This document shows, piece by piece, positions 43,246 through 52,003 of a stretch of DNA of 64,000 bases. The notes below the pieces were generated by a model. The model searched no databases and had not been told where the DNA came from. It worked only from the letters and a program-made list of their open reading frames with translations. The stretch is from an uncultured Selenomonadales bacterium (GTDB lineage: Bacteria > Bacillota > Negativicutes > Selenomonadales > Selenomonadaceae): contig CAMZHX010000009.1 in NCBI GenBank assembly GCA_947307055.1, forward strand, positions 37,854 to 101,853, given 5' to 3'. The position numbers were made by a program, and so were the translations under genes. How positions within the stretch are numbered: the stretch's first letter is position 1; every line of letters starts with the position of its first letter.

Positions 43246-44733
43246 ATGGCATCTGTTCCGAAAAAAATTTGGCAGGACAACTATCAGCTCTACATCGGCG
43301 GGCAGTGGCGCGACGCTGAAGGCGGCAAAACTTTCGACGTTTACAACCCCGCTAATGGCGAGTTCATGTGCAAAGTTGCTGCTGGTAGCAAGCAGGACGT
43401 TGACGACGCCGTTAAGGCCGCGTGGAAAGCGTTCCCTGCTTGGAAGAAAACTTCAGTCGCCGAACGCGCAACCATTCTCCTCAAAATCGCTGACATCATC
43501 GACGCGAACAAAGAACACCTCGCAATGATTGAGACCCTCGACAACGGCAAGCCTATTCGCGAAACTATGAACATTGATATTCCTATGGGCTCCGACCACT
43601 TCCGCTACTTCGCGGGCGTCATTCGCTCCGAAGAGGGTTCCGCAATGGTCATCGATGAAAATTCCATGAGCTTGATTCTCAACGAGCCGATTGGCGTTGT
43701 CGGGCAAATCGTCCCTTGGAATTTCCCGTACCTTATGGCGGCGTGGAAATTGGCTCCAGCTCTCGGCGCAGGCGATTGTATTGTTTTCAAGCCGTCCAGC
43801 ACGACTTCCCTAAGCGTCCTCGAACTTATGAAGCTTATCGAAAAAGAATTGCCGCCCGGCGTCCTAAACATCGTCACGGGCAGCGGCGGCAAGACCGGTC
43901 AATATCTCCTCGACCACCCCGACATTAGCAAGCTTGCGTTCACCGGCTCAACCGAAGTCGGCTACAGCGTGGCTGATGCGGCCGCTAAAAAACTTATCCC
44001 CGCAACCCTCGAACTCGGCGGCAAGTCCGCTAACATTTACTTCGACGATTGCAACTTCGACAAGGCGATTGACGGCGCATGCATGGGTATTCTTTTCAAT
44101 CAAGGCCAAGTCTGCTGCGCCGGCTCCAGAATTTTCGTCCAGGATACCATTTACGATAAATTCCTTGCCGCGCTTAAGGCGAAGTTCGAGAGCGTCAAAG
44201 TCGGTTTGCCGTGGGAGCCCGATACGCAAATGGGCAGTCAGATTGATAATCGCCAGCTCGAAAAAATTTTGAACTACGTAGAGATTGGCAAGGCCGAAGG
44301 CGCACAAGTCATCACGGGCGGCAAGCGTGCAGTCGTCGAGGGCGGCGAGAAAGGCGCGTTCATGCAGCCCACGCTAATTGCCGATGTCAATAATAAAATG
44401 CGTGTCGCATGTGAAGAAATTTTCGGCCCCGTCGCAGTCGTCATCAAGTTCCATGACGAAGACGAAGTTATAAAAATGGCAAACGATAGCGAATACGGTT
44501 TGGGCGGCGCGGTATGGACTCAAGATATTAATCGGGCTTTGAGAGTTTCCCGCGCCATTGAAAGCGGACGTGTTTGGGTTAATTGCTACAATTTGTTACC
44601 GGCGGGGGCTCCTTTCGGCGGCTATAAGAAATCGGGCATCGGTCGCGAAACTCACAAGCTGATAATGAACGCGTATACTCAAAAGAAAAATATCTTCATA
44701 AGTCTCGACGAAAAGCCCAGCGGTCTCTATTGA
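43246..44733 (+). CDS. NAD(P)-dependent aldehyde dehydrogenase
   Basis: 495 residues, full-length ALDH superfamily member. NAD fold and catalytic residues: IVPWNFPYLMAAWKLAPAL, FTGSTEVG, ELGGKSANI (general base Glu) and GQVCCAGSR (nucleophilic Cys); PFGGYKKSGIGRE near the C-terminus. It resembles acetaldehyde/betaine-aldehyde-type dehydrogenases; the substrate cannot be read. GGGAGG RBS, ATG 43246. Codon use is strongly biased (GGC, AAC, CTC), suggesting high expression. Single-gene unit with promoter and terminator. Confidence 0.9.
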   Translation: MASVPKKIWQDNYQLYIGGQWRDAEGGKTFDVYNPANGEFMCKVAAGSKQDVDDAVKAAWKAFPAWKKTSVAERATILLKIADIIDANKEHLAMIETLDNGKPIRETMNIDIPMGSDHFRYFAGVIRSEEGSAMVIDENSMSLILNEPIGVVGQIVPWNFPYLMAAWKLAPALGAGDCIVFKPSSTTSLSVLELMKLIEKELPPGVLNIVTGSGGKTGQYLLDHPDISKLAFTGSTEVGYSVADAAAKKLIPATLELGGKSANIYFDDCNFDKAIDGACMGILFNQGQVCCAGSRIFVQDTIYDKFLAALKAKFESVKVGLPWEPDTQMGSQIDNRQLEKILNYVEIGKAEGAQVITGGKRAVVEGGEKGAFMQPTLIADVNNKMRVACEEIFGPVAVVIKFHDEDEVIKMANDSEYGLGGAVWTQDINRALRVSRAIESGRVWVNCYNLLPAGAPFGGYKKSGIGRETHKLIMNAYTQKKNIFISLDEKPSGLY

Positions 44734-44760
44734 TTAAAACTTTATAACCAACGAAAAAAC

Positions 44761-44793
44761 CGCCTTCCGAGTTCAGTTCGGAGGGCGATTTTT
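44761..44793 (+). terminator. Terminator after the aldehyde dehydrogenase
   Basis: CGCCTTCCGA (44761-44770) with TCGGAGGGCG (44778-44787), loop 7, then T5. The stem is close in sequence to the 23970 terminator. Confidence 0.85.
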
Positions 44794-44805
44794 ATTTTGC
44801 CTTTG

Positions 44806-44835
44806 TTGACGGAAAAGCTCTGTCTGTGCTAGAAT
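44806..44835 (+). promoter_or_regulatory. Promoter of the GIY-YIG gene with overlapping inverted repeat
   Basis: TTGACG (44806-44811), 18 nt, TAGAAT (44830-44835). Arms 44816-44830 and 44856-44869 are an imperfect inverted repeat (AGCTCTG...GTGCT / AGCAC...CAGAGCT) flanking the -10. Confidence 0.5.
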
Positions 44836-44926
44836 CAAGTTGCTAAACAATCAACAGCACGGCAGAGCTATTCCATTTGCATTATAACCCGCTTACGCCG
44901 CGCTGTCAACGAAAGGCGGAGATATT

Positions 44927-45652
44927 ATGATTTACGGTGTCATTTACAAAATCACGTGCAAACTTAATTGGATGATTTACGTTGGGCAAACAAAACGTTC
45001 GCTTAAAAAGCGGATTACTCAACATTGTTACAAAGGTAAAAAAGATAATTCGTATATTGACCGTGCACTTCAAAAGTATGGACTCGAAAATTTTATCGTC
45101 GAAGTAATTGAGGAGTGCGAAACCCGTGAACAGCTCAACAAGCGTGAGAAATTTTGGATTGCCGCACTTAACTGCAAATACCCGAACGGATACAATCTCA
45201 AGGACGGCGGTGCCAACGGTGCAGGTTATCATCACACAGTAGAGGCTCGTGAAAAAATGTCGGAGAAACGAAAGGGACATGCTTGTAGTCCTGAGACACG
45301 TGCAAAAATCGGAGCTAAAAGCAAGGGACGTAAACTAAGCTCCGAAGCAATCGCCAAAGCCGTCGTAGCGAGAAAGGGATATATACCTACTCCTGAAACG
45401 AGAATGAATTTATCAAAATCGCATAAGAAGAATATTGTCTATCCCGTTTTGGAAGCTGAACTTGAAGAACGGCAAATTACTTGGGTCGGCTTGGGAAAAA
45501 TGCTTGGTGTATCAAAAGGACTTATTTCGGCAAAATTACGCGGTGCTCGGAAACTTAATTTGGCAACAGCGATTAGAATTAAAGAAGTGCTCGGCGTCGA
45601 CATGCCGCTTGAAGAACTTTTCGCCAAAGCGACGGCGCAACAATCCGAATAA
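44927..45652 (+). CDS. Free-standing GIY-YIG endonuclease with NUMOD and HTH domains
   Basis: 241 residues. N-terminal GIY-YIG nuclease (GVIYKITCKLNWMIYVGQT, catalytic Arg in KKRITQH, Glu in NKREKFW), NUMOD-like DNA-binding repeats (HTVEAREKMSEKRKG, CSPETRAKIGAKSKG, PTPETRMNLS), and a C-terminal XRE-like helix-turn-helix (VGLGKMLGVSKGLISAKLRG). Not inside an intron. Similar to phage Seg-type homing endonucleases. It has its own promoter. RBS GGCGGAG, ATG 44927. Confidence 0.88.
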   Translation: MIYGVIYKITCKLNWMIYVGQTKRSLKKRITQHCYKGKKDNSYIDRALQKYGLENFIVEVIEECETREQLNKREKFWIAALNCKYPNGYNLKDGGANGAGYHHTVEAREKMSEKRKGHACSPETRAKIGAKSKGRKLSSEAIAKAVVARKGYIPTPETRMNLSKSHKKNIVYPVLEAELEERQITWVGLGKMLGVSKGLISAKLRGARKLNLATAIRIKEVLGVDMPLEELFAKATAQQSE

Positions 45653-45670
45653 AAATTTTCAAAGGCAATC

Positions 45671-45716
45671 AAAAATCCTCCCTTGTATGCTATAATCGGC
45701 GCGGGGGAGGATTTTT
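45671..45716 (+). promoter_or_regulatory. 12-bp hairpin enclosing the thrE promoter and RBS
   Basis: AAAAATCCTCCC (45671-45682) and GGGAGGATTTTT (45705-45716) are exact inverse complements, loop 22 nt. The loop contains extended -10 TGCTATAAT (45688-45696); the 3' arm is the thrE RBS followed by T6. Confidence 0.75.
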
Positions 45717-45717
45717 T

Positions 45718-47064
45718 ATGCAAGAAGATTTTAAAACTTACTACGAGGAGCAACGCGAACTTTTGCGCGAAGCCTTCGCCGAAATAGGGCAAAAGGCGGA
45801 GCTTATCTTGACTGTAGGTCAATTATTGATGGAGAATGGCGCGGATACTTCGCAGATTGTCCGCGATATGAAGAGGGTTGCGGCTTATACAGGCATTTCC
45901 GCCGAAAAATTTCACTTACACGTAGCATATACCACGTTACTTCTTAACATCAGCGACGAGCACCACTCGCACACGTCGTTTAGAAAATGTGTTAAGCACG
46001 CTGTCAATATGAAAATAATTTCTGCGGTGAGCCGGCTGACTTGGCGAGCTTTGCGCGACCACTACACCCTAGACGAATTCAAAGGCGAACTTGATGCCGT
46101 CGCTAATCGTCCGCGTTACCCGCATTGGCTGACGGTTTTATCAGCGGGCATGGGTTGCGGCGCATTTTGTACTTTGTTCGGCTGCGACTTCAACGCCGCG
46201 ATTTATACGGCAATCAGCGCGATTATCGGCAAAATTATTCAAATGCAATGCGCCGAGCGATTCGGAATCAATCCCTACGTCTCGATGACTTTCGCGGCGT
46301 TTTCGGCGACGATTTGCGCTTACTTCACGCACCTTTTGCCCACAACTACCCCTTGGCACCCGCTCATAGCTGCCTCGCTATTCCTAGTGCCCGGCGTCCC
46401 GATTATTAACGGACTTAGCGACATGCTCAATACGTATCTAATCAGCGGCGCGGCTAGGTTTTTGCATACGGGAATGATAATCGGCGCGATGACATTCGGG
46501 CTGGTCTTTGCAATAGGTATGGCGGACTTCGACTCGTTTACAAATTTGCACATGCTCCCCGAAAGCGATTACGGCTTATTCATGATAGCGGCGGCAATCG
46601 GCGCGGCGAGCTTTGCAATTTTCTTCAACCTGCCACCGCGATTATTATTTGCGGCGGCGGCGGGCGGCGCAATTTGTGTTTGCACGAGGAATTTTTTCAT
46701 ATTCGGGTTGGGCTTGAGTTCGCCAGTCGGAACTTTGGCGGGCGCAACGCTCGTAAGTTTGGTCGCGATGCGGGCGGTTCATTGGCTACACACTCCGTCG
46801 CTAGTCTTAGTCGTGCCGGCGGTTATCCCGCTCGTGCCGGGCGTTTTGATTTACAGATTTTTATTTGCCGTGATAAATATTCGCCGCATATCTTTGGAAG
46901 AACTTTTATCAGCAATTCAATCGGGCGTCGACGCGCTGTTGATAATTTTGGCGATAGCGATTGGCGCGGCCGCCCCGAATATTTTTGCAAGTCGTTCATT
47001 CGCGCAGGCCAGCAAGGATAAACAGGAAAAACTTTTGAACGAGATTTACGAAACGAAGGAGTGA
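45718..47064 (+). CDS. Threonine/serine exporter family protein (ThrE N + C domains fused)
   Basis: 448 residues. A cytosolic N-terminal part (DUF1212: VGQLLMENGADTSQIVRDM, HVAYTTLLL) and about ten hydrophobic spans, including the second repeat (VPAVIPLVPGVLIYRF). The family exports Thr/Ser; some homologues take oligopeptides or organic acids. Full-length fusion as in Corynebacterium ThrE. RBS GGGGAGG is also one arm of a hairpin. ATG 45718. The next gene is 5 nt away. Confidence 0.88.
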   Translation: MQEDFKTYYEEQRELLREAFAEIGQKAELILTVGQLLMENGADTSQIVRDMKRVAAYTGISAEKFHLHVAYTTLLLNISDEHHSHTSFRKCVKHAVNMKIISAVSRLTWRALRDHYTLDEFKGELDAVANRPRYPHWLTVLSAGMGCGAFCTLFGCDFNAAIYTAISAIIGKIIQMQCAERFGINPYVSMTFAAFSATICAYFTHLLPTTTPWHPLIAASLFLVPGVPIINGLSDMLNTYLISGAARFLHTGMIIGAMTFGLVFAIGMADFDSFTNLHMLPESDYGLFMIAAAIGAASFAIFFNLPPRLLFAAAAGGAICVCTRNFFIFGLGLSSPVGTLAGATLVSLVAMRAVHWLHTPSLVLVVPAVIPLVPGVLIYRFLFAVINIRRISLEELLSAIQSGVDALLIILAIAIGAAAPNIFASRSFAQASKDKQEKLLNEIYETKE

Positions 47065-47069
47065 TTTAA

Positions 47070-47627
47070 ATGCATGAGGCGGTAAAAAATTTGCGTCATA
47101 AGGAATACAATCCGTGTGGTGACTTGACAGGCTCCGAGCGCGCTTTTTGCGACGAGGCGACAAAAAGTTATTTCAACTTGCCGTATGTCGAGGTTATGCG
47201 TACAATTTCAATTCGGGCGATTAGCGAGCTTGAACACGAAACAAATTTCCGAAATGCCGACGCGCTGAAAAATTGGTCGTCTTATAATCTTAACGAGGTC
47301 GAGCAGCGAACAAATTTAAATTTCGACACGTTCACGCCGTTGCAAGCGGGGCTTTGCAAATATCTCGTTCACCTGCTCTACGAAAATCGCTACAACATTC
47401 ACTATAATTGCTTGGTGAATTATTGTCGCGCCTTCGACGAGGGGAAATTTGCAATCGGCTTGACCGGCGAGCAGTTGGAGCGGAAAATTGATTCAATCGC
47501 GCAAGAAGCAGATTATTTCTCGACGATCAACGCGCTCACCGATGAACTTTTGAATTTTATTGAAGGCTCGCAATCGGACGGAGTTATTGACGGCACGGTA
47601 GAATTTTTGCGTTCGATTTTGACTTGA
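47070..47627 (+). CDS. Hypothetical protein downstream of thrE
   Basis: 185 residues, soluble, no signal peptide, predicted mainly helical; several cysteines (YNPCGDLTG, FCDEATK, LCKYLVHLL, YNCLVNYCRAF) that could be structural. No family recognised. AAGGAG RBS before ATG 47070; it overlaps nothing but is 5 nt after thrE and thus co-transcribed; a terminator-like hairpin follows. Confidence 0.7.
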   Translation: MHEAVKNLRHKEYNPCGDLTGSERAFCDEATKSYFNLPYVEVMRTISIRAISELEHETNFRNADALKNWSSYNLNEVEQRTNLNFDTFTPLQAGLCKYLVHLLYENRYNIHYNCLVNYCRAFDEGKFAIGLTGEQLERKIDSIAQEADYFSTINALTDELLNFIEGSQSDGVIDGTVEFLRSILT

Positions 47628-47850
47628 AAATCTATTATGAGTAGTTCTTAAAAGCTCGTAAGTAGCAGCCGAATCTAATTGACAGCCCTCTAACCGGATT
47701 CATCAACCGGTTATGGCAAACGAAATCCCCGTACAGTGTCGCATTCCGTGCGGGGATTTTCGTTTTCGGTGATAATTGTGCTCGAACTTCAGTACTCGTT
47801 ACGATGTTTGCTTTCAAACGCTCAAAATTTATCACAGACTCAGCCTTTTG
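47628..47850 (-). ncRNA. Possible small transcript downstream of trpB (223-nt gene-free stretch)
   Basis: A consensus minus-strand promoter fires into it (47826-47854). The expected RNA would hold two hairpins: the 47723-47760 stem and the palindrome TAACCGG-9-CCGGTTA (47691-47697, 47707-47713). An ORF of 66 codons crosses it on the minus strand without an RBS and with its start inside the promoter, so I treat it as non-coding. I do not recognise it. Confidence 0.35.
47723..47760 (+). terminator. Terminator-like hairpin after the 47070 gene
   Basis: AAATCCCCGTAC (47723-47734) pairs with GTGCGGGGATTT (47748-47759, one T-G pair), then TTTT interrupted by CG. Weakly usable on the opposite strand too. 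Confidence 0.6.
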
Positions 47851-47854
47851 TCAA
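47826..47854 (-). promoter_or_regulatory. Consensus promoter overlapping the trpB stop
   Basis: Minus strand TTGACA (47849-47854), 17 nt, TAAATT (47826-47831). The -35 overlaps the trpB TGA. Confidence 0.5.
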
Positions 47855-49032
47855 ATAACTTCACCGCGATAACGAGCGACGGACGCGCAATCTTTATCGC
47901 CGCGACCGGAAAGGGTTATGACGATAATTTTATCCTTAGGCATATCGGGCGCAATTTTCAGAACGTGCGCGACTGCGTGCGCTGATTCGATTGCGGGAAT
48001 AATGCCTTCGGTGCGCGAAAGATATTCAAAGGCGTTTACTGCCTCTTCGTCGGTGACGGGAACATATTCGGCGCGCCCGATGTCGTGGAGCCAAGCGTGT
48101 TCGGGGCCTATGCCGGGATAATCCAGCCCCGCCGAAATCGAATAGACCGTAGCAATTTGCCCGTAAGCGTCTTGACAAAAATAGGACTTCATGCCGTGAA
48201 AAATTCCGACTCGACCAGTAGCAATCGTCGCGGCGGTCTCGAAGGTGTCGACGCCACGACCTGCCGCCTCGCAACCAATCAATCGGACGCTTTTATCGTC
48301 AATGAAATTGTAAAACGTGCCGATAGAGTTTGAGCCGCCGCCGCAACAGGCAATCACGATGTCGGGCAATTTGCCTTCGCGCTCAAGGATTTGCGACTTA
48401 ATCTCTTTTGATATGACGGCTTGAAAATCGCGGACGATAGTCGGGAAGGGGTGCGGCCCCATAACCGAGCCCAAACAATAATGAGTGTCGGCGATTCTGT
48501 TAGTCCACTCGCGGAAAGTTTCGGACACGGCGTCTTTAAGGGTGCCGGTGCCGCTCTTGACGGCGATGACTTGCGCGCCCAAAAGTTTCATGCGGTAGAC
48601 GTTGAGAGCTTGGCGGATTGTATCTTCCTCGCCCATGAAAATGACGCATTCCATGCCCAAAAGCGCGGCGGCAGTAGCAGTCGCGACGCCATGTTGACCG
48701 GCTCCGGTCTCGGCAATAAGGCGCGTCTTGCCCATTTTCTTAGCCAGCAACGCTTGACCGAGCACGTTATTTATTTTGTGCGAGCCGGTATGATTTAAAT
48801 CTTCGCGCTTGAGATAAATTTTCGCGCCGCCGAGGTCGTCAGTCATTTTCCTAGCAAAGTAGACCATAGACGGACGCCCCGCGTAATTTTTAAAAAGGTC
48901 GTCGAGTTCGCGTCGAAAATTTTCGTCGTCCTTGAAGCGATTGTAGGCCTCCTCCAATTCGATTATCGCGTTCATTAAAGTTTCGGGGATATACTGCCCG
49001 CCGTAAATGCCGAAGCGTCCCTTTTGATTCAT
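47851..49032 (-). CDS. trpB: Tryptophan synthase beta chain
   Basis: 393 residues, normal TrpB1. PLP lysine in [29 protein letters not shown]; glycine-rich phosphate loop [26 protein letters not shown]. Converts indole and serine to tryptophan. Its start overlaps the trpF stop (ATGA). No trpA follows, so the alpha subunit must be elsewhere or the enzyme salvages indole. [17 protein letters not shown] matches the canonical beginning. Confidence 0.96.
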   Translation of the reverse strand: MNQKGRFGIYGGQYIPETLMNAIIELEEAYNRFKDDENFRRELDDLFKNYAGRPSMVYFARKMTDDLGGAKIYLKREDLNHTGSHKINNVLGQALLAKKMGKTRLIAETGAGQHGVATATAAALLGMECVIFMGEEDTIRQALNVYRMKLLGAQVIAVKSGTGTLKDAVSETFREWTNRIADTHYCLGSVMGPHPFPTIVRDFQAVISKEIKSQILEREGKLPDIVIACCGGGSNSIGTFYNFIDDKSVRLIGCEAAGRGVDTFETAATIATGRVGIFHGMKSYFCQDAYGQIATVYSISAGLDYPGIGPEHAWLHDIGRAEYVPVTDEEAVNAFEYLSRTEGIIPAIESAHAVAHVLKIAPDMPKDKIIVITLSGRGDKDCASVARYRGEVI

Positions 49033-49631
49033 AAAAAATTCTCCCTTACAGCCTTAGCAAAGGCTAACATCTTACTAAAATCTTTTTTGCCGTCGGTCTC
49101 GATGCCGCTTGAAACGTCGACCGCGAACGGATTTAAAATTTTGATTGCGTCGCCGACATTTTCGGGAGTGAGTCCACCCGCCAAAAAATATTCCTGACGC
49201 AAATTCTTTGCAAGGTTCCAATCGAAAGTTTTGCCGTCACCCGCGCCCGCGTCAATCAAGATAAAGCAATTAGGAATGCGCAATGCGTAATGCGTAATGA
49301 AATTGTTAATGCGAAATGCTTTAATCAGCGGCTTGCTTGTGAGTTCTCGCAGAGTTTGAATATAGTTGTCGTCCTCGTCGCCGTGAAGTTGTGCCGCGTC
49401 GATGATTCCGGCGTTGAGGAGCTCGGCGACGGTTGAAATATTTTCGTTGACGAAGACGCCGACCGCCAAAATTTTTTTCGACAACGCGGCGCGGAGTTTA
49501 GCGGCCTGCGCGGGCGCGACGTAACGTTTGCTTTTGGGCGCGAAGACAAAACCGACGTATTCCGGAAAAAGTTCGTTAGCAAAAGAAATGTCGTCGAGCG
49601 TCTTAAGCCCGCAGAATTTTATCTTAGTCAT
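49029..49631 (-). CDS. trpF: Phosphoribosylanthranilate isomerase carrying an in-frame R2 insertion
   Basis: 200 residues. TIM-barrel [18 protein letters not shown] (catalytic Cys), [70 protein letters not shown]. Residues about 105-123 come from an R2 repeat and lengthen the loop before the catalytic-aspartate strand; active-site residues remain. ATG 49631 is chosen with GGGAGG four to five bases upstream, a tight spacing. Overlaps trpB by 4 nt. Confidence 0.9.
   Translation of the reverse strand: MTKIKFCGLKTLDDISFANELFPEYVGFVFAPKSKRYVAPAQAAKLRAALSKKILAVGVFVNENISTVAELLNAGIIDAAQLHGDEDDNYIQTLRELTSKPLIKAFRINNFITHYALRIPNCFILIDAGAGDGKTFDWNLAKNLRQEYFLAGGLTPENVGDAIKILNPFAVDVSSGIETDGKKDFSKMLAFAKAVRENFL
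49263..49316. repeat. R2 repeat inside trpF
   Basis: Positions 49263-49302 are identical, on the opposite strand, to 58627-58666 (40 nt). The remainder resembles the other R2 arm with an internal deletion. Confidence 0.9.
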
Positions 49632-49664
49632 GATTCCTCCCAAATTTGAATTTACAACGCAGGC

Positions 49665-49673
49665 ATTTTACCA
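49665..49673 (-). promoter_or_regulatory. Extended -10 of trpF-trpB
   Basis: Minus strand TG-G-TAAAAT; no clear -35. Confidence 0.45.
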
Positions 49674-49711
49674 TAGCCAAACACAAAATGCTATATAATG
49701 ATTTTTATAAC

Positions 49712-49740
49712 TTGCAACAAATTTCCTTTTGGTGTATACT
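49712..49740 (+). promoter_or_regulatory. Promoter of the glucosaminidase gene
   Basis: TTGCAA (49712-49717), 17 nt, TATACT (49735-49740). Confidence 0.6.
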
Positions 49741-49791
49741 TCGCAACGGCTATACAATTCCTGAAAAAAATCTGTACTATGAGGTGATTAT

Positions 49792-50553
49792 ATGAAATTC
49801 ATTAACTTAAGGAGACTCGTTGCCGCCGCGATGCTCGGCGCGTTTACATTCTATCTTCCTGCGACCGTCGACGCAAGAATTCACGACCCGAAGCTCGAAA
49901 CTAAATCTATTGAAAAAAAATCGCTCCCGACTTTGCGCGAACGAGTTTCCGAAACTATGAGCAAGTTCAAACCCGCTGACGACGAAGAAATTTTCGACGC
50001 CTTCGACAGACAACAAAATTTTTCCGTCCCAACAACACTTTCGACCGCTGACACCTCGATTATCGGCACGCCAATGGCCACTCAACAACAATGCGTCAAA
50101 TATCTCCTGCGCAATAATCCCCACCCGAATTTGAAAGTTTCGGCGGAAGAAATTGTCGCCTACTATTACGAGGAGGGCAAGCGCGAAGGCATTCGCCCCG
50201 ACGTTGCGTTTGCTCAAGCCCTCAAGGAGACCGGCTTTTTCCGTTATGGCGGCGACGTTATCCCCGAACAAAATAATTATTGCGGACTCGGCACGACCGG
50301 CGGCGGCGTCAAAGGCGAATTTTTCGCGACGCCTCAACTTGGAGTCCGCGCTCATATTCAGCACTTATTAGCTTATTCCTCGACCCGACGCCCAACTTTG
50401 CCTGTTGTCGACCCGCGTTACAGCATCGTTCGGCAGGCTTACGGCTCAAGGACGCTCGGCACTTGGCAGGATTTGAACGGTCGCTGGGCTGTTCCCGGTC
50501 GCTACTACGGACAAGAAATTTTATCAATGTTCAAGGACATTTTAATTCAATGA
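49792..50553 (+). CDS. Exported glucosaminidase-like (GH73-type) protein
   Basis: 253 residues. Signal peptide (about 1-28, ending PATVDA), a disordered linker, then a C-terminal lysozyme-like domain (about 95-253): YYYEEGKREGIRPDVAFAQALKETGFFRYGG carries the catalytic Glu region; NNYCGLGTTGGGVKG and ATPQLGVRAHIQHLLAY follow. Probable N-acetylglucosaminidase acting on peptidoglycan. RBS GAGGTGATT, ATG 49792. Confidence 0.83.
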   Translation: MKFINLRRLVAAAMLGAFTFYLPATVDARIHDPKLETKSIEKKSLPTLRERVSETMSKFKPADDEEIFDAFDRQQNFSVPTTLSTADTSIIGTPMATQQQCVKYLLRNNPHPNLKVSAEEIVAYYYEEGKREGIRPDVAFAQALKETGFFRYGGDVIPEQNNYCGLGTTGGGVKGEFFATPQLGVRAHIQHLLAYSSTRRPTLPVVDPRYSIVRQAYGSRTLGTWQDLNGRWAVPGRYYGQEILSMFKDILIQ

Positions 50554-50569
50554 AATTACGGTGACAATC

Positions 50570-51904
50570 ATGTCTGAAAACAAAATGCAACGCGGGCTCA
50601 AAAATCGTCATTTGCAGATGATTGCTTTGGGAACGGCGGTCGGCACAGGTTTATTTTACGGCTCGACCGCGACTATTTCTATGGCAGGACCTGCCGTCTC
50701 GCTGAGTTATCTCATCGGCGGGATTATCATTTTTTTTATAGTGCGTATGCTCGGTGAAATGTCGGTCGAAGAGCCGGTCAGCGGTTCTTTCAGCCACTAC
50801 GCCGCTAAATATTGGGGCGAATTTCCAGGTTTCCTCGCGGGCTGGAATTATTGGTTCCTCTATATCCTCGTGAGCATGGCGGAGCTTAGTGCCGTCTCGA
50901 TTTATCTTGCCTACTGGTTCCCCGACCTGCCCAAATGGGTTGGCGTGCTCGTTTGCCTGATTGTTATCACCGCGATTAACCTCGTGACCGTCAGAGCGTA
51001 TGGCGAGATTGAATTTTGGATGGCGGGAATTAAAATCACAGCGATTATCGGAATGATTTTGCTTGGCTCGTACTACATTTTCACCGACCCCGACCCTTTC
51101 CCCGAAAATTTTTCTTATTTGTGGGACCACGGCGGCTTTTTCCCTAATGGCATTGAGGGAATGATTATGTCGATGGCTCCGGTGCTTTTTAGTTTCGGCG
51201 GCATTGAGTTAATCGGAATCACGGCGGGCGAGGCTGAAAATCCCGAAAAGACAATTCCCCGCGCTATCAATCAAGTTATCTACCGCATTTTGATTTTCTA
51301 CGTTGGCACGATGATTGTTTTGATGACGCTTTGGCCTTGGAACGAGGTCGGCAAAGACGCAAGTCCTTTTGTGCAGATTTTCAGCAATGCGGGCTTTACT
51401 TATGCCGCGAACATTTTAAATTTTGTGGTGTTGACGGCGGCGGTTAGCGTTTACAACTCGGCGATTTATTCCAATTCGCGAATGCTTTACGGCTTAGCGA
51501 AAAGCAATAACGCACCGAAAATTTTCGAGAAACTTTCACAGCGCGGCGTTCCGGTCAATGGCATTTTAATTTCGTCGGGGATAACGCTTTTGGCGGCGAT
51601 TCTGAATTACATTTTGCCCGACGAAGCTTTTATGTACATGATGTCAATCGTGACGGGCGCAATCGTCATAAGTTGGGGGCTAATCGTCCTGACGCACTTA
51701 AAATTCCGCGAGCATTGCAAGGCGGCGGGCATTATCCCGAAATTTAAATCGCTATTTTATCCGTTCACGAATTATTTATGCCTGGTATTTTTGGCAAGCA
51801 TTTTAATAATTATGGCAATGATGGAGGAAATGCGGCTTGCAGTTATCGTCATGCCGATTTGGGTTTTAGTAATTTGGTTTTTCTACCGCTCGAAGAGAAA
51901 ATAA
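50570..51904 (+). CDS. Amino-acid permease (APC superfamily, AAT type)
   Basis: 444 residues with about 12 membrane spans. RGLKNRHLQMIALGTAVGTGLFYG and GPAVSLSYLIGGII form the family's TM1; GEAENPEKTIPRAINQVIYRI is the AAT signature. H+-coupled uptake of an amino acid such as Pro, Lys or an aromatic; specificity cannot be read. ATG 50570 preferred over GTG 50561. It is 16 nt after the glucosaminidase and is followed by a terminator. Confidence 0.9.
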   Translation: MSENKMQRGLKNRHLQMIALGTAVGTGLFYGSTATISMAGPAVSLSYLIGGIIIFFIVRMLGEMSVEEPVSGSFSHYAAKYWGEFPGFLAGWNYWFLYILVSMAELSAVSIYLAYWFPDLPKWVGVLVCLIVITAINLVTVRAYGEIEFWMAGIKITAIIGMILLGSYYIFTDPDPFPENFSYLWDHGGFFPNGIEGMIMSMAPVLFSFGGIELIGITAGEAENPEKTIPRAINQVIYRILIFYVGTMIVLMTLWPWNEVGKDASPFVQIFSNAGFTYAANILNFVVLTAAVSVYNSAIYSNSRMLYGLAKSNNAPKIFEKLSQRGVPVNGILISSGITLLAAILNYILPDEAFMYMMSIVTGAIVISWGLIVLTHLKFREHCKAAGIIPKFKSLFYPFTNYLCLVFLASILIIMAMMEEMRLAVIVMPIWVLVIWFFYRSKRK

Positions 51905-51911
51905 ATTTTAA

Positions 51912-51940
51912 ATCTCTCAGGGATTCTGGGAGATTTTTTT
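51912..51940 (+). terminator. Terminator after the permease
   Basis: ATCTCTCAG (51912-51920), 5-nt loop, CTGGGAGAT (51926-51934), then T6. Confidence 0.85.
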
Positions 51941-52003
51941 CTTGACCAAATTTAATTACTCGGTTAAACTTTATACGAAATTTTGCTAAAAGGAGGTTCC
52001 CGT

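Noticed and set aside
47635..47835. 66-codon minus-strand ORF after trpB
   Set aside because: No RBS, start codon inside the promoter, and the frame crosses two hairpins; treated as part of a possible RNA.
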